The notes under the pieces were generated by a model, which was not told the origin of the DNA, did not search any database, and saw only the letters and a list, made by a program, of their open reading frames with translations. A stretch of DNA of 64,000 bases from Protea cynaroides. Lineage: Eukaryota > Streptophyta > Magnoliopsida > Proteales > Proteaceae. The first letter of the stretch is position 1. Every line of letters begins with the position of its first letter. The stretch spans positions 28,524,254 through 28,588,253 of the forward strand of contig CM053269.1 of NCBI GenBank assembly GCA_028583415.1, read 5' to 3'. Positions 36,756 through 46,625 of this stretch are shown piece by piece. The position numbers were made by a program, and so were the translations under genes.

Positions 36756-37424
36756 GAATCGTCGATAATACCCAGCTAGACCTAGAAAACTTCTAATTTC
36801 TGCAAAACTCTTAGGTGCTTCCCACTACACAATGGCTTCAATCTTGCTAGGATCCACTTTAATTCCCTTAGCGGATACAACATGGCCTAAGAAAGCGACC
36901 TCATTTAGCCAAAACTCACACTTTGTAAATTTGGCGTAAAGCTTATCTTTTCTTAGTCGCTGCAGAACAGCTCTTAGATTCATGACATGAGTTTCCTTGT
37001 CTTTGAAGTAGACCAATATATCATCAATAAACACAATGACCGATGTATCCAACATATCATGGAATACCCGATTCATGAGTTCCATAAAAGTTGTGGGTGC
37101 GTTAGTCAATCCAAAAGACATGACTAAAAATTCATAATGTCTGTATCTTGTTTTGAATGCTATCTTTGGAATATCACCTTCCTTAATCTTCAACTGATAG
37201 TATCGTGATCGAAGATCAATCTTGGAGAACACCTTGGCACCTTGCAATTGATCGAACAAGTCATCGATCCGAGGCAACGGGTACCGATTCTTGATTGTAA
37301 GCTTATTCAATTCTCGATATATACACAGTCGAACGCTTCCGTCCTTCTTCTTTACAAACAATACTAGCGCTCCCCATGGTGATATGCTAGGTCTGATATA
37401 ACCCTTGTCCAGTAATTCCTGTAA
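36756..37424 (-). pseudogene. Reverse transcriptase of element A
   Basis: 37361-36825 encodes FVKKKDGSVRLCIYRELNKL (the usual Asp after LCI is missing, a one-codon loss), NRYPLPRIDDLFDQLQGAKV, FSKIDLRSRYYQLKI, FGLTNAPTTFMELMNRVFHD, the catalytic VFIDDILVYFKD, and KFTKCEFWLNEVAFLGHVVS. It stops with TAG at about 36822 where the frame continues into WEAPKSFAEIRSFLGLAGYY. Another stop lies at about 37425. Confidence 0.92.
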
Positions 37425-38060
37425 CTATACCTTTAATTCTTTCAATTCAGTAGGAGCCATTCGATAGGGTGCTTTAGATACTGGTGCGGCTCTGAGTATC
37501 AGATCTATAACGAACTCTGTCACTCGGTCGGGTGGTAGTCCTGGTAGTTCCTCAGGAAATACATCTGGAAAGTCACGCACAACATCAATATCCTCCATTC
37601 GTGGTGCTTCCTTGGTGAGGTCAACCACAGATACTAGATACCCAACTCCTCCTTTCTCGGGACATTTTCTAGCCTTTAATGCAGAGAGGATGAGTTTTCG
37701 TTTACGGGGTAGTCTAGTTCCCGTAAAACTAAACTCTGCTCCTTCCTTGTCTCTAAATGTCAATTTCTTTTCTGCACATAATAGGTTTGCAGAATGCCGA
37801 GCTAACCAATCCATACCCAAGTTAACGTCAAAGTCTGCCATCTCGAGTGGAATCAAGATTGCATCCAAAATCTTCTCGTCGATAAGAACTGGACATGGTC
37901 CATAACCTTTTTCTAATTTCACTTCTAATCCCATATGCGATCGCACAAGTAATTTGTAGTCTAAAGATATGAGGGGTAGATTTAGCTTCTTTTCAAATGT
38001 CATAGATATAAAAGAATGAGTAGCTCCAGAATCAAAGAGTACTCTAGCGGGTATGTCATT
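37425..38060 (-). pseudogene. Aspartic protease region of element A
   Basis: The active-site word LFDSGATHSF is intact just upstream of the frame start (about 38018-38047), and the flap/C-terminal region reads ADFDVNLGMDWLARHSANLL. Downstream is the protease-RT linker ending in RAAPVSKAPYRMAPTELKEL, then a TAG stop. The catalytic residues look sound, in contrast to element D. Confidence 0.9.
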
Positions 38061-38197
38061 AATAGGTACGAAACCTGTGATTTGTTTTAATTTAGTCTAC
38101 ATGCTCACACAATGTAACACAAAATGAAAGGTTCAGGTCATACCTGTGACCATGTCAGGCCATGCGGAAGCATCCTCAGATGTAACAGCATAAACCT

Positions 38198-39462
38198 TTC
38201 CTTACTGTAGCTGCTTCCTGGGCTTAAGACATTCCCTGGAAAAATGTCCCACTTGGTTGCAGTTATAGCATTTTACTCCTTCATTATTTTGCTTTTGTTG
38301 CGGTTGAGCTACTGGAGTAGTCTTGGCTGCAGCATTAAAGCCTTGAGTACGGAAGGGTATGAATGTCCTTGTATTCCCTCCGTTGTATGAATTTCCGTTT
38401 GGCCTTTTAATACCCCTATTTTGAGCAAAGTAGCTCTCCTTTTGGCTCGGCTCTATTACTCGAGCAATCTGTACTGCTTCATGGTAAACTTTCTTCTCCA
38501 ATCCCAGAACATGCTCCCTGATGCTTCCCCTAAGTCCCATGACAACCTTTGGGTCTTAGTATTTTTCTCTTGCATGCTAGCAGGTGCAAAGAAGAACAGC
38601 TCTTTATAACGCTGTTGGTATGCATCCACAGTCATCTGTCCCTGATATAAACTCAGGAACTCACTCTCCATAGCATCTCTGAAACTTTTGGGAAAGTACT
38701 TCTCAAAGAATGCCTCTTTATAGATAGCCCAGGTCAATTGGGCGTGCTTAGTTAACTAGTAAGTCCGAGTGGACTTCCACCAGTGGTATGCATTGCCTTT
38801 CAGCATGAATGTTGCACACAGTACTTTCTCCTCCTCATTAACCGTCATCATCATGAAATTTCTTTCCATTTCATCGATCTAGTGTGCTGGCCACAAAGGG
38901 TCTGCTAGCTTACCATTATACTCTTTAGGCTTCATTTTCAGAGACGCTCGATCAGTCGAGAGTGGTCCAACTGATACTGAGCATAAGCTCTGTACATAGG
39001 TGGTTGGTACTGGTAGCTGCCTTGAGCTACCTCAGGGTACTGTACTAGAGCTTGCATAACTGGCGTTTGAGGTACGTGGGGTACCGTATTGCTTTCCCCT
39101 GGTACTATGCTAGCTTGTCTGACTGGCATAGGTATCGTATGTGCAGCTGGAAAAACCATTCCTATAGCAGCTTGCATATTGGTTTGCACCTGTTGTATCT
39201 GCTGCAACTGTTGTGCCAGGTTCATTACGACTGTAACCAAATCTGTAGGTGGGGCTGGCAAGTTTGTAGGGTTTGCCTGGCCATTAGCTACTAGCGGTGC
39301 CGCATTCTGGTTCTCTTGTACTTCAGGAATTGCATGGCTATCCTCCCCCATAGGTGGTGGTGGTGGAATTGGGTTACGGTCTCGTCTGGTCACTCTTCGC
39401 CCAACCATTTCTTGTTCTGGTGGTGGTAGTGTCTGAGAACAATCATAGAACATGTGAGGCAA
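38198..39462 (-). pseudogene. gag of element A
   Basis: 39462-38938 gives the N-terminus (best start MVGRRVTRRDRNPIPPPPP, near 39405), a Pro/Gln-rich region and PVRQAS. 38737-38456 gives TWAIYKEAFFEKYFPKSFRD, FLSLYQGQMTVDAYQQRYKE. 38540-38202 gives MGLRGSIREHVLGLEKKVYH and the CCHC knuckle CYNCNQVGHFSREC. Frames change near 38938 and 38540 and stops occur near 38880 and 38755. It ends QLQ before a stop at about 38202. Confidence 0.9.
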
Positions 39463-39801
39463 TCAATATAAGTTGTTCCCGAGTCAAAATCCAACTAATC
39501 AATATAAATTTCTAATTTTTCAAGTCATTTAGTGAAAATACTGACTTTTCCATCGTAGGGTCGATGGTAGGGTCGCACTGTATTCGACCCTAGGGTATGC
39601 GACCCTAAGAACACTGTCAGCTCACCGAGAGCCTAGGGTCGGTCGTAGGGTCGGTATATGTCCGACCCTAGGTCTGACCACACGGTATCTGTCAGATCAC
39701 CGAGAGCCTGGGGTCGATGGTAGGGTCGATCGTAGGGTCGCATATTTTGTCGAATTTTGCGACCCTACGACCCAAAATTAGGTTTTTAAACCTGATTTTG
39801 G
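39463..39801 (-). repeat. Leader of element A with GGGTCG array
   Basis: Between gag and the truncated 5' LTR. From 39548 to 39775 it carries about ten GTAGGGTCG / CGACCCTA words in both orientations, including two near-identical blocks (ctcaccgagagcct, around 39622 and 39696). No primer-binding site (TGGTATCAGAGC-like) is found here or at the LTR edge. Confidence 0.7.
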
Positions 39802-41707
39802 ATTCATTTATCTTTGGTCTGGTTCATAAGTTTGCAATGTGCAATAGAAAGGTTTGGTGGCCACCGCACCTCTATACACAGGGTGTGTAAGCCCACCCAA
39901 CGGATCAAATACCATTGTCATCCACATCCACCCCACCATGGAATAGAGATAGAGCTAAAGTGCTTAGGACCGCACCGCATCACACTTCCCCTGATGCTTT
40001 ACCCATACCAACACGTAAGCCCCTGTTGGCGAGGGCTTGCAAACTGGGCTCACAACTAACCAATCCTAATGTCAAACAGTGTATCCAAGGCCTCACCCCA
40101 ACATCCCCCAATATGTCCATAGAGATAGAGCTAAGGCCCCCCGGCAGAGTCAGAGACTACATGGTCCGAGACCACCTCCGCTGATGCCCTACGACGTAAT
40201 AGTTCTGCTAAAGTAATGGCGATACGATGATGTTAGTGGACAAGACTTGAGTAGAGATAGAGCTAGAGTCTGGTGACCAGGATGAACCACAATGTCACGT
40301 CCTCCCCCTGATGCTCCACTCGCATCAAGTACACTAACCACACACATACATTCACATGCCTATTCCTAGCATCATCATTAACATCATATTATAAATAAAC
40401 GGAAATTAAATATGCATGAACAGTAATATCAGGAATATTGGATGACATGTGATATGCACATTACAATCATACAAGCATAGAATCTTTCATGGTATTGGAC
40501 TCAATAAATGAAAATAGTTTATTATTAACCAATTAGTTTAGGTCTTGTTCTCTCACCTTTGATTGCTAGTAGATCATCGTTCAAGCTTTATAATTCACTT
40601 TTAAACCACTGGAAAGACCTAACAAGTCGATAGATTTTAATTATAATTAATTCCAATATGTTTAGAATAACAGAAACTGAGGGGTCGCAGGTGGGGTAGC
40701 ACCTGGGGTTTCAATTTTTGCGAACACAGGGGTAGGGTCACAAGGTAGGGTAGCACCTAGGGTAGAAGTTTCTGTGACCCTAGGGTGTAGGGTCGTAGGT
40801 GGGGTCTGACATGATTCGACCCTACGTGCAACCACACCCTCCCTGGGACTTCCCGAGGGCATGTGGTCAATCATATGGTCTCGCAGGGTCGGATATCGGT
40901 TAACCCTATGTGCGACCACACGTGTTCTGTGTCGACCTTTCACTCTAAAGTCCATTCCTTCATGTTTAGATCCTTTGGCTTATCATCATAGTCCATCCTA
41001 TGATTGTTCTATGGCTCAAAACTACAATTTTATACACCATCCATTGTCCACAATGATTTCCTCCATGGGTTCTCTTGGAATTTATCCATGGATGGATGAT
41101 TTGGGTTTTTCCTTATCCTATCTTCTTCATGAACTATTCTAGGCTCTTAATTCATGTAGGGAATTAGGTTCATACCTTAGGTTTACTGAGATTCAGAGTT
41201 TCCTCTGAACTTTTCTCTTCCTTGGTCTTCTTCTTAAATTCTCCTTCTCTTCTCCTTCTTTTCCTTCTCTTTTCTCTCTCTCTCTCTCTTTCAATTATAG
41301 TTCTAAAGGAGTGAAAGAGGCTAAGAGACGTCCTATATATAGAGAAAAACCCTCCATAATAAGTCCCAATGAGTTTAGGAAAGAACCCCCTTCAGATTAG
41401 GAAGGTTTCCTAATTTTTGGTTTCTGCTATTTTCGTAGGGCTACATGTAGGGTCACAGAATCCGTCAACCCTACGTTTTTTAAGACATGCGACCCCACGA
41501 CCAAAAAGTCATGGGTTGGACTCTTTTGAGGTGGGGTCGATCACACCTGTTTAGGCATGCGACCCTACCCTCGTATTTGACTGTTTCTGAGTTAAACTTC
41601 ATACCTGGTCTTGTGGTTTCTTCACGCACTTGGTCCACTTGGCTCGACCATGATAGGTAGACCTGGTACAAGGTGGTAAGACCGGTTAGTTCGATACGGA
41701 TCTTACA
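39802..41707 (-). repeat. 5' LTR of element A, missing its U5 end
   Basis: 1906 bp corresponding to about 32692-34590 of the 3' LTR. It begins (minus) TGTAAGATCCGTATCG at 41707. TATA box complement of 41332-41341 (cctatatatag). Motif clusters at about 41435-41580 and 40675-40940. The terminal roughly 500 bp (homologous to 32195-32691) and the adjoining primer site are absent. Confidence 0.9.
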
Positions 41708-42672
41708 ATAGGCATGTGTTTGTGAGTGTGGTCGATGTACTGTGTGGGAAAGGGTGTTTGATCCCTAAACCATGCTTCACATTGACATTGTCGTATCGCC
41801 ATTACCTTAGCAGAACTATTACGTTGTAGGGCATCAGGGGAGGTGACCTCGGACTGTGTGGTCTTTGACTCTGCCGAGGGGCCTTAGCTCTATCTCTATG
41901 GACGTATTGAGGGATGCTGGGGTAAGGCCTTGGATACATTTGGATGGCATTAGGATTGGTTAGTTGCAAGCCCAGTTTATAAGCCCTCGCCAATAGGGGC
42001 ATACTTACTGGTATGGGTAGGGCATCAAGGGAAGTGTTGGCGGTGTGTGATCCAGACACTTTAACTCTATCTTTATTCCATGGTAGGTGCATGTGGGATG
42101 GCAATAATGTTTGATCCATTGGGCAGATTCACACACTCGTATATAGAGGTGTGGTGGCTGCCAATCCTTTCTATAACACAGTTGTAAACTTAAAACCAGA
42201 CCAAAGATATAAATTGAATGCATGCATATAGTTGTTGCATTATTTTGTTTACTCACTGAGCTCAAGTTGGAGAGCTGACCCTCACATGAGCCATTCTTTT
42301 TAGTTTCTAATGATCCAGGTTATACCGTCGAAGATTATATGAATGTGCCGACGTATGGACATGTGGCGGCTATGGACAAGTAAGCTGTGGAGGATGAATA
42401 TGACTCGTCAAGTGAGTGTTTCAACTATGTTTACGCTTAGTGGTTGACTTCCATATTTTGATACTTGTAATAGGTATTAATTATGTTTTGGTTACTTGGA
42501 GATAACTGGATTATTTAATTATTTATCATATTAGATCTCAGTTCATTATTAATAACACTTTCGCTATTTATTTTATTATCTCTGATTGATGTGAAATGTG
42601 TATTTGGTTTGGATTATTGGCACATTCTTTCGAGATCCTAGTTTGAACCATTGGTTCTTATAATGGTTCATT
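41708..42672 (+). repeat. Family-G LTR, right part (continuation from 32194)
   Basis: Starts with the ATAGG duplication and continues catgtgtttgtgagtg, matching 62194 onward in another G LTR. It holds the three gagatagagcta-type subrepeats on the opposite strand and ends ggttcttataatggttcatt, about 40 bp short of the usual ...GGGTGTGACA terminus. Together with 30847-32194 it makes about 2.3 kb, the standard LTR size. Confidence 0.85.
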
Positions 42673-43069
42673 ACACTTCTGATTCCTGCTCAGGCTCCTT
42701 TTCAGAGGTGTGCTCAAAAGCCAAAGGAACGTCTTTCGGAGACTTAAGACACTTAGCCCCCCTATAGGAGCCCTCCGACTCGGTGGCATCCGAGTCAAAT
42801 TCCATGCTAATGGAATCCCGGGGTTTCTTCTTCCTATTGGGGTTTTTATCAGTGGATGACATTTTGGCAAAAGGATCTGAAGACTTCTCCGAAGAGGAAG
42901 TCTTGTACTGGGCCATAGGTACTCCCTTGCTCACTCTCCCTAAGGGATTAACGCTATTAAAGGAGGAGGAAGAATGTAAAAGCATATAAAAAGAAGGGAA
43001 AAGCAAAGGCCAAGTGAAAAGGAAACTTACTGATTGAAGGAAGGAAGAAGAGGCGTGCGGAAGACTCAA
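42671..43069 (-). CDS. Gene-like fragment, N-terminal part only
   Basis: Minus-strand frame whose likely start is MAQYKTSSSEKSSDPFAKM near 42920. It is polar and basic then acidic (NPNRKKKPRDSISMEFDSDA, EHTSEKEPEQESEV), then hits TAA exactly where the LTR sequence begins (about 42672), so the real C-terminus was probably lost. Upstream are a TATA box (complement of 43149-43158, gtatttatag), a good donor/acceptor pair (see intron entry) and doubled promoter repeats. No family recognised; a transposon gag or leader protein is as likely as a host gene. Confidence 0.35.
   Translation of the reverse strand: MSLPHASSSFLQSVSFLFTWPLLFPSFYMLLHSSSSFNSVNPLGRVSKGVPMAQYKTSSSEKSSDPFAKMSSTDKNPNRKKKPRDSISMEFDSDATESEGSYRGAKCLKSPKDVPLAFEHTSEKEPEQESEV
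42955..43032 (-). other. Possible 5'-UTR intron
   Basis: On the minus strand a donor GTAAGTTTCC (near 43030) and a pyrimidine-rich tract ending CCTTTAATAG (near 42958) enclose about 75 bp just upstream of the ATG of the gene-like fragment. Inferred only from the splice-site words. Confidence 0.3.
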
Positions 43070-43147
43070 AAACTGGAAGGGCTCCGACCAAACACTCTAA
43101 ACTCTGACCTTGAATCATCCAAATGGTCGAACAAGAAGGGAGAAAGT

Positions 43148-43425
43148 GGTATTTATAGGCTCGAAATTTGAAATCGGTTGAGTAGCTCCCGTCCACGTGT
43201 CGCTACAATAGTGGCAGGACGTCTGTAGTGTCGGACGCGACGGAACGAGCTGACATCAGCCCATCATAACGGCTCTGAAGATGGATTTATGGCTCGTCTT
43301 CTCGAGATGCATTGGTTGATTCTCCACCGTTGGATCTAGCCCACTGTTCGTGATCGTAGAGGCTCTTTATGGCGAGTCTTCTCGAGACGCGTCAATTGAT
43401 TTCTAACCGTCGGATAGGGTAGACC
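43148..43425 (-). promoter_or_regulatory. Promoter-like region with doubled TCTCGAGA block
   Basis: TATA-like GCCTATAAATACC on the minus strand (43147-43160). Farther up, two copies of a 45-bp block (about 43296-43340 and 43380-43424) share gtcttctcgaga and ccgt(t/c)ggat. On the minus strand each reads ATCC(A/G)ACGGT...TCTCGAGAAGAC. TCTCGAGA is a perfect palindrome. Confidence 0.4.
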
Positions 43426-43699
43426 ATTCGGGGACAGGGAAATCGACGGTGAGATTCATGTGGTGCCTCGCGTTCATGACTTCTTGAATTTCATGCTCCA
43501 ACGAATAGTGGAGACAGCTGGCGACAACTGCCAGTGCTTTATTGGAAGCTCTGATCATGTCATGAGCTGATCGAGCAATGATTAGATGGGTGACGAGCAC
43601 GACTCAGCAAACTCAAGTTGCGTTCGATCTGACCCAGAGTGTTTGCCGGAAGATATTTGCACTATCGAATCCTTTGCATCCGACAGCACAAGGGGCATC

Positions 43700-44419
43700 T
43701 GTTATGGGGGAAGAACTTCGACCAATGAAAATCTTATATGTGGCATCTAAAATCACCTAGGCCGACCAGGCGAGATAAAGTGGCACTCGGCCTTTCCTGT
43801 TCGGAGTCATTGTTCCATTCAAATACGCCTCTTGGGTGGAGGTATAGTCTTACCATGGCTCCTAGTTGGAGATATAATCCTAGTGGGTTATGTCCCCCAA
43901 TCGGAGTTCGGAATCCTAAGGCAACTAGCTTACGGCATAGGAGTCCTTCTCCTAGTAAGATACGATGCCGACCATCATGGCCATACGACCACTCATATGG
44001 TGACACGTGTCACTCTTATTATTGACCGACTTAGGTTCCTTGGCTATGGTCTCCCACTCCTACTCGGAGTCTATGACTTGGCTATCCCTCAGAGCGACAC
44101 CTAGCAGTCCTATTCGCGATCTACTTCCCAAAGTCCCAGTACCTCCATGCTTTGTGCCTATCTCTATAAGTAAAGGATGATCCCCACAGGTAAATCATCT
44201 CACTATTCACTCATTCCTTCTTCCTACGCTCAAACTCTCTCTTTTATCCCCTCTTTCTCTAAAGTGGAGGTAGTTTTCTGCTATCTCTTGACTGTTGCAT
44301 TGGGAATCTAACTTAGGCATCGGAGTGTACCCGAGGCCTAGTCACCTAAATCCCTTGTCTCATCTCTGTGATTGTAGGTTTCTTGGATTGCAGACCAGTG
44401 GGCGATTTTCGCCGTAACA
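43700..44419 (+). repeat. Family-I LTR, copy 1
   Basis: 720 bp, TGTTATGGGGGAAGAAC...GCCGTAACA. It aligns with copy 2 (55651-56331): shared atcacctaggccgaccaggc, gatgccgacca and cttaggcatcggagtgtac. TATA-like ctctataagtaaagga near 44162. The flanks gcatc and ccacc do not match, so the insertion has been rearranged or the duplication has decayed. Confidence 0.8.
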
Positions 44420-44748
44420 CCACCATAATTGGTGTAGGATTTTGATTGGATCTTGGGAGGGGAAAGGAGAAGATCGATGCAGTGATTAAAGCTGTAACCA
44501 AAATATTTATGCGTGAATTGGGACTGACGTTAGGGTTTAAAGAGCATGGGAAGTAAAAAGGGAGGATGGGCCATGGTTTTTCATGGAATTTGACAGAGAT
44601 TGCTCTCCTTTACAAAGTGATTATGATGCTGATCATGATGTGTTTGGCTCTCAATTCCTCAAAATTCAAATTGAACCGGTTGGTACTTTCATCCTTAGTG
44701 AAGGCTTTGTTACAGTTAATTTGTCCTTTGGTAAAGGTGGGTAAGTAC
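44420..44748. other. Unassigned 330 bp
   Basis: No gene or known repeat recognised between the family-I LTR and the copia remnant. Confidence 0.5.
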
Positions 44749-45660
44749 TGATAGAGGATAAGTTTTTGAGTTTGAATGAACTCTCAAATTTGCAGCATTA
44801 CTTCATGATTTGTTTGAATACCCAGAAAATCATCAAGATTAATAGGATTGAGACGAGATGTGATAAAAGCTACTAACCCGTCATATTCAGGGCCTAGCCT
44901 GCTTAGAATGCTCAATACCATTAGAGAATCAGGTACTGGTTTCAGAACTGCTGCAAGGTCATCTCCCAGACTTTTCGCTTTTTGTATATATTTTGCCATA
45001 GTCATAGACCCTTTCTTCAAGGATCTTAGTTGAAACTCAAGTTGCATAATTCAAGCTTGTGAGGTAGAAGCATAGTGTTTCTCCAATGTTGTCTAGACAG
45101 CACCGGACGTATTTAGACCGGCCACTAATGCAAACATAGGTTCGGTTAAGGTCGATAGAATGCAACAGAGCAGCATCTAGTTCTGCTGTTGCCACGTCGC
45201 ATAAGCGGGATTTGGTTCTAGAGTAGTGGTGGAACTCGATGGAGGCAGTGTAGCAAGAGGACACTCAGAGGTGCCATCAATATATTTGAGATAACCGTGA
45301 AGTCTAAATAAAGGTAAAAACTGTGCTTTCCAAAGAAGATAATTTCCTTTGTCGAGTTTGATTTGCAAAACTTGTGACATATTGCCACCAAATCCGAATG
45401 GTGTAGGGGAGAAACGGATGAGGATAATGCAGCAGAAGTCATAGCACTGGAAGTCATTGGAGAGAAAATAGGTATTGAGGGAAATGAAAAAAGAAAAAGA
45501 AAAAGAAAAAAGAAAAAGAGGAAGAGTCGCTGAGTAGGAAACGAGCTCTGATACCATGATAGAGGATAAGTGTTTGAGTTTGAATGAACTCTCACAATGT
45601 CTTGTAGAGCTCAAATGTATTATATTTATAATATGACTTGTAGTTACAACAATTCCTATT
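44749..45660 (-). mobile_element. Internally deleted Ty1/copia element J
   Basis: On the minus strand a 5' LTR end (CACTTATCCTCTATCA) is followed at 45542-45556 by the primer site TGGTATCAGAGCTCG (initiator tRNA-Met type), then gag, and then, after the truncated gag, the same LTR end word again (44749-44785, tgatagaggataagttt on plus). All of pol and the front of the 3' LTR are missing. The LTR start at the right is not fixed; a TATA-like TATTATAAATATAATAC lies near 45620-45640. Confidence 0.8.
44784..45437 (-). pseudogene. copia gag of element J (broken)
   Basis: The N-terminal part (from about 45390) reads QVLQIKLDKGNYLLWKAQFL, PLFRLHGYLKYIDGTSECP and NPAYATWQQQN, the usual copia gag opening. 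45047-44784 continues MQLEFQLRSLKKGSMTMAKY, KAKSLGDDLAAVLKPV, LGPEYDGLVAFITSRLNPIN, LDDFLG, the UBN2-type gag domain. Stops and frame changes lie in 45048-45177. The frame ends at the deletion point. The zinc knuckle and pol are absent. Confidence 0.85.
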
Positions 45661-45905
45661 ATTTAGCATTACCTCTATGAGAGTTTTACAAATGTTCATT
45701 TACACTTAATGAATGGACCGAACTGCTTTGGATATTCCTTTTGAAACCCTTATCTCTGCCGCTATTTGAATTTGAATCTTCAACGTCCATTTCTTTATTC
45801 TTGGGATTGGTTGTGAGAGTGTTATGCATAATAAATACATACCGGAGCCATTTCTCAGAGGAAGTGCGGCAGTAATCGAAGCTTCCATTACCGCTGCCGC
45901 AAGAA

Positions 45906-46253
45906 TTGATCTTCCACAGCCATAGTCTCGGCATAGAGATGAAGAGGGATGTGGAGGAAGACGGCGATGACAGTTATAGACAGAAAGAATGCGCAGCTAC
46001 CGCCCTCAATGAGAAGGAATTGAACAGCATCGACACGGCATTGACGAGCAATCAGGCAACAGGTTGCGTGCCATATGTTGAGGAACTTGACGAAGATGTA
46101 GATGAAGACACAGCAGAAGACGCCTTTGTCACAAAGAGAAATGCCATGGAGAAAGAATACTTGGAGAAGGAGAAGGGCAAAAGCATAACTTCATACACAA
46201 AAAGGATAATTTTGACATTAATAAAATATGGTATCATATACGTCATACTTTAA
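45906..46253 (+). CDS. Hypothetical acidic open frame
   Basis: 115 codons; likely start MKRDVEEDGDDSYRQ near 45936. Strongly acidic (EELDEDVDEDTAEDAF), then basic/Lys-rich (KRNAMEKEYLEKEKGK) and a hydrophobic tail. No domain recognised. It starts just beyond the copia remnant. An overlapping minus-strand frame (45686-45934) is also open. It could be an exon of a broken gene; support is only composition and length. Confidence 0.25.
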   Translation: MIFHSHSLGIEMKRDVEEDGDDSYRQKECAATALNEKELNSIDTALTSNQATGCVPYVEELDEDVDEDTAEDAFVTKRNAMEKEYLEKEKGKSITSYTKRIILTLIKYGIIYVIL

Positions 46254-46352
46254 TTAACCCAGGGTAACTACGTGAGATGTCCACTGGATTGATTCAGTAA
46301 AAATTTTCTTAATTTTTATTCTCAAGATACGATTGTTAATTGAATTATCGTA

Positions 46353-46625
46353 GGCTCTCCTTGGTATAATTTATATTTATGTTTACTAATTATTTATGAT
46401 AAATTATTTATGATAATAAATTATAAATCATAAATAATAATCTTTTAATACCATTAGAAATAAAAAAATAATAATAGATTATCACATAAACACCTTTTAA
46501 TTTATTTATAGATTTTCAATTATATTAATTTATTTTAAATATTAATAAATATCATAAATCATAACAAACAACTACATGTCGTAATATATTATATAATTAA
46601 TTCTATAATACTACAAAAGAGAGCC
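46353..46625. mobile_element. MITE, copy 1
   Basis: 273 bp, very AT-rich. Terminal inverted repeats ggctctccttggtataat and (reverse complement of the right end) ggctctcttttgtagtatta. It aligns along its length with copy 2 at 53960-54237 (shared gtataatttatatttatgtt, aatcataaataata, atattatataattaat). No transposase. Target duplication not clear, so superfamily not assigned. Confidence 0.85.

Larger units (their letters stand above)
32195..41707 (-). mobile_element. Chromovirus-type Ty3/gypsy retrotransposon A
   Basis: A 9513-bp element inserted in a family-G LTR, with perfect 5-bp duplications ATAGG at 32190-32194 and 41708-41712. Minus-strand order: 5' LTR (41707-39802, incomplete), leader (39801-39463), gag, protease, RT, RNase H, integrase, chromodomain, polypurine tract, 3' LTR (34590-32195). 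The lineage is Tekay/Del-like from gag and integrase wording and the C-terminal chromodomain. In a roughly 380-base LTR stretch compared by eye (from 32821 and 39932) I count about 20 differences, near 5 percent, so the insertion is not recent. Internal stops and a missing primer site make it inactive. Confidence 0.95.

Noticed and set aside
43700..44419. Family-I LTR copy 1 as part of the copia J element
   Set aside because: Its ends (TGTTAT/ATAACA) and body differ from the J LTR end (CTCTATCA), and 330 bp of unrelated DNA lies between them.
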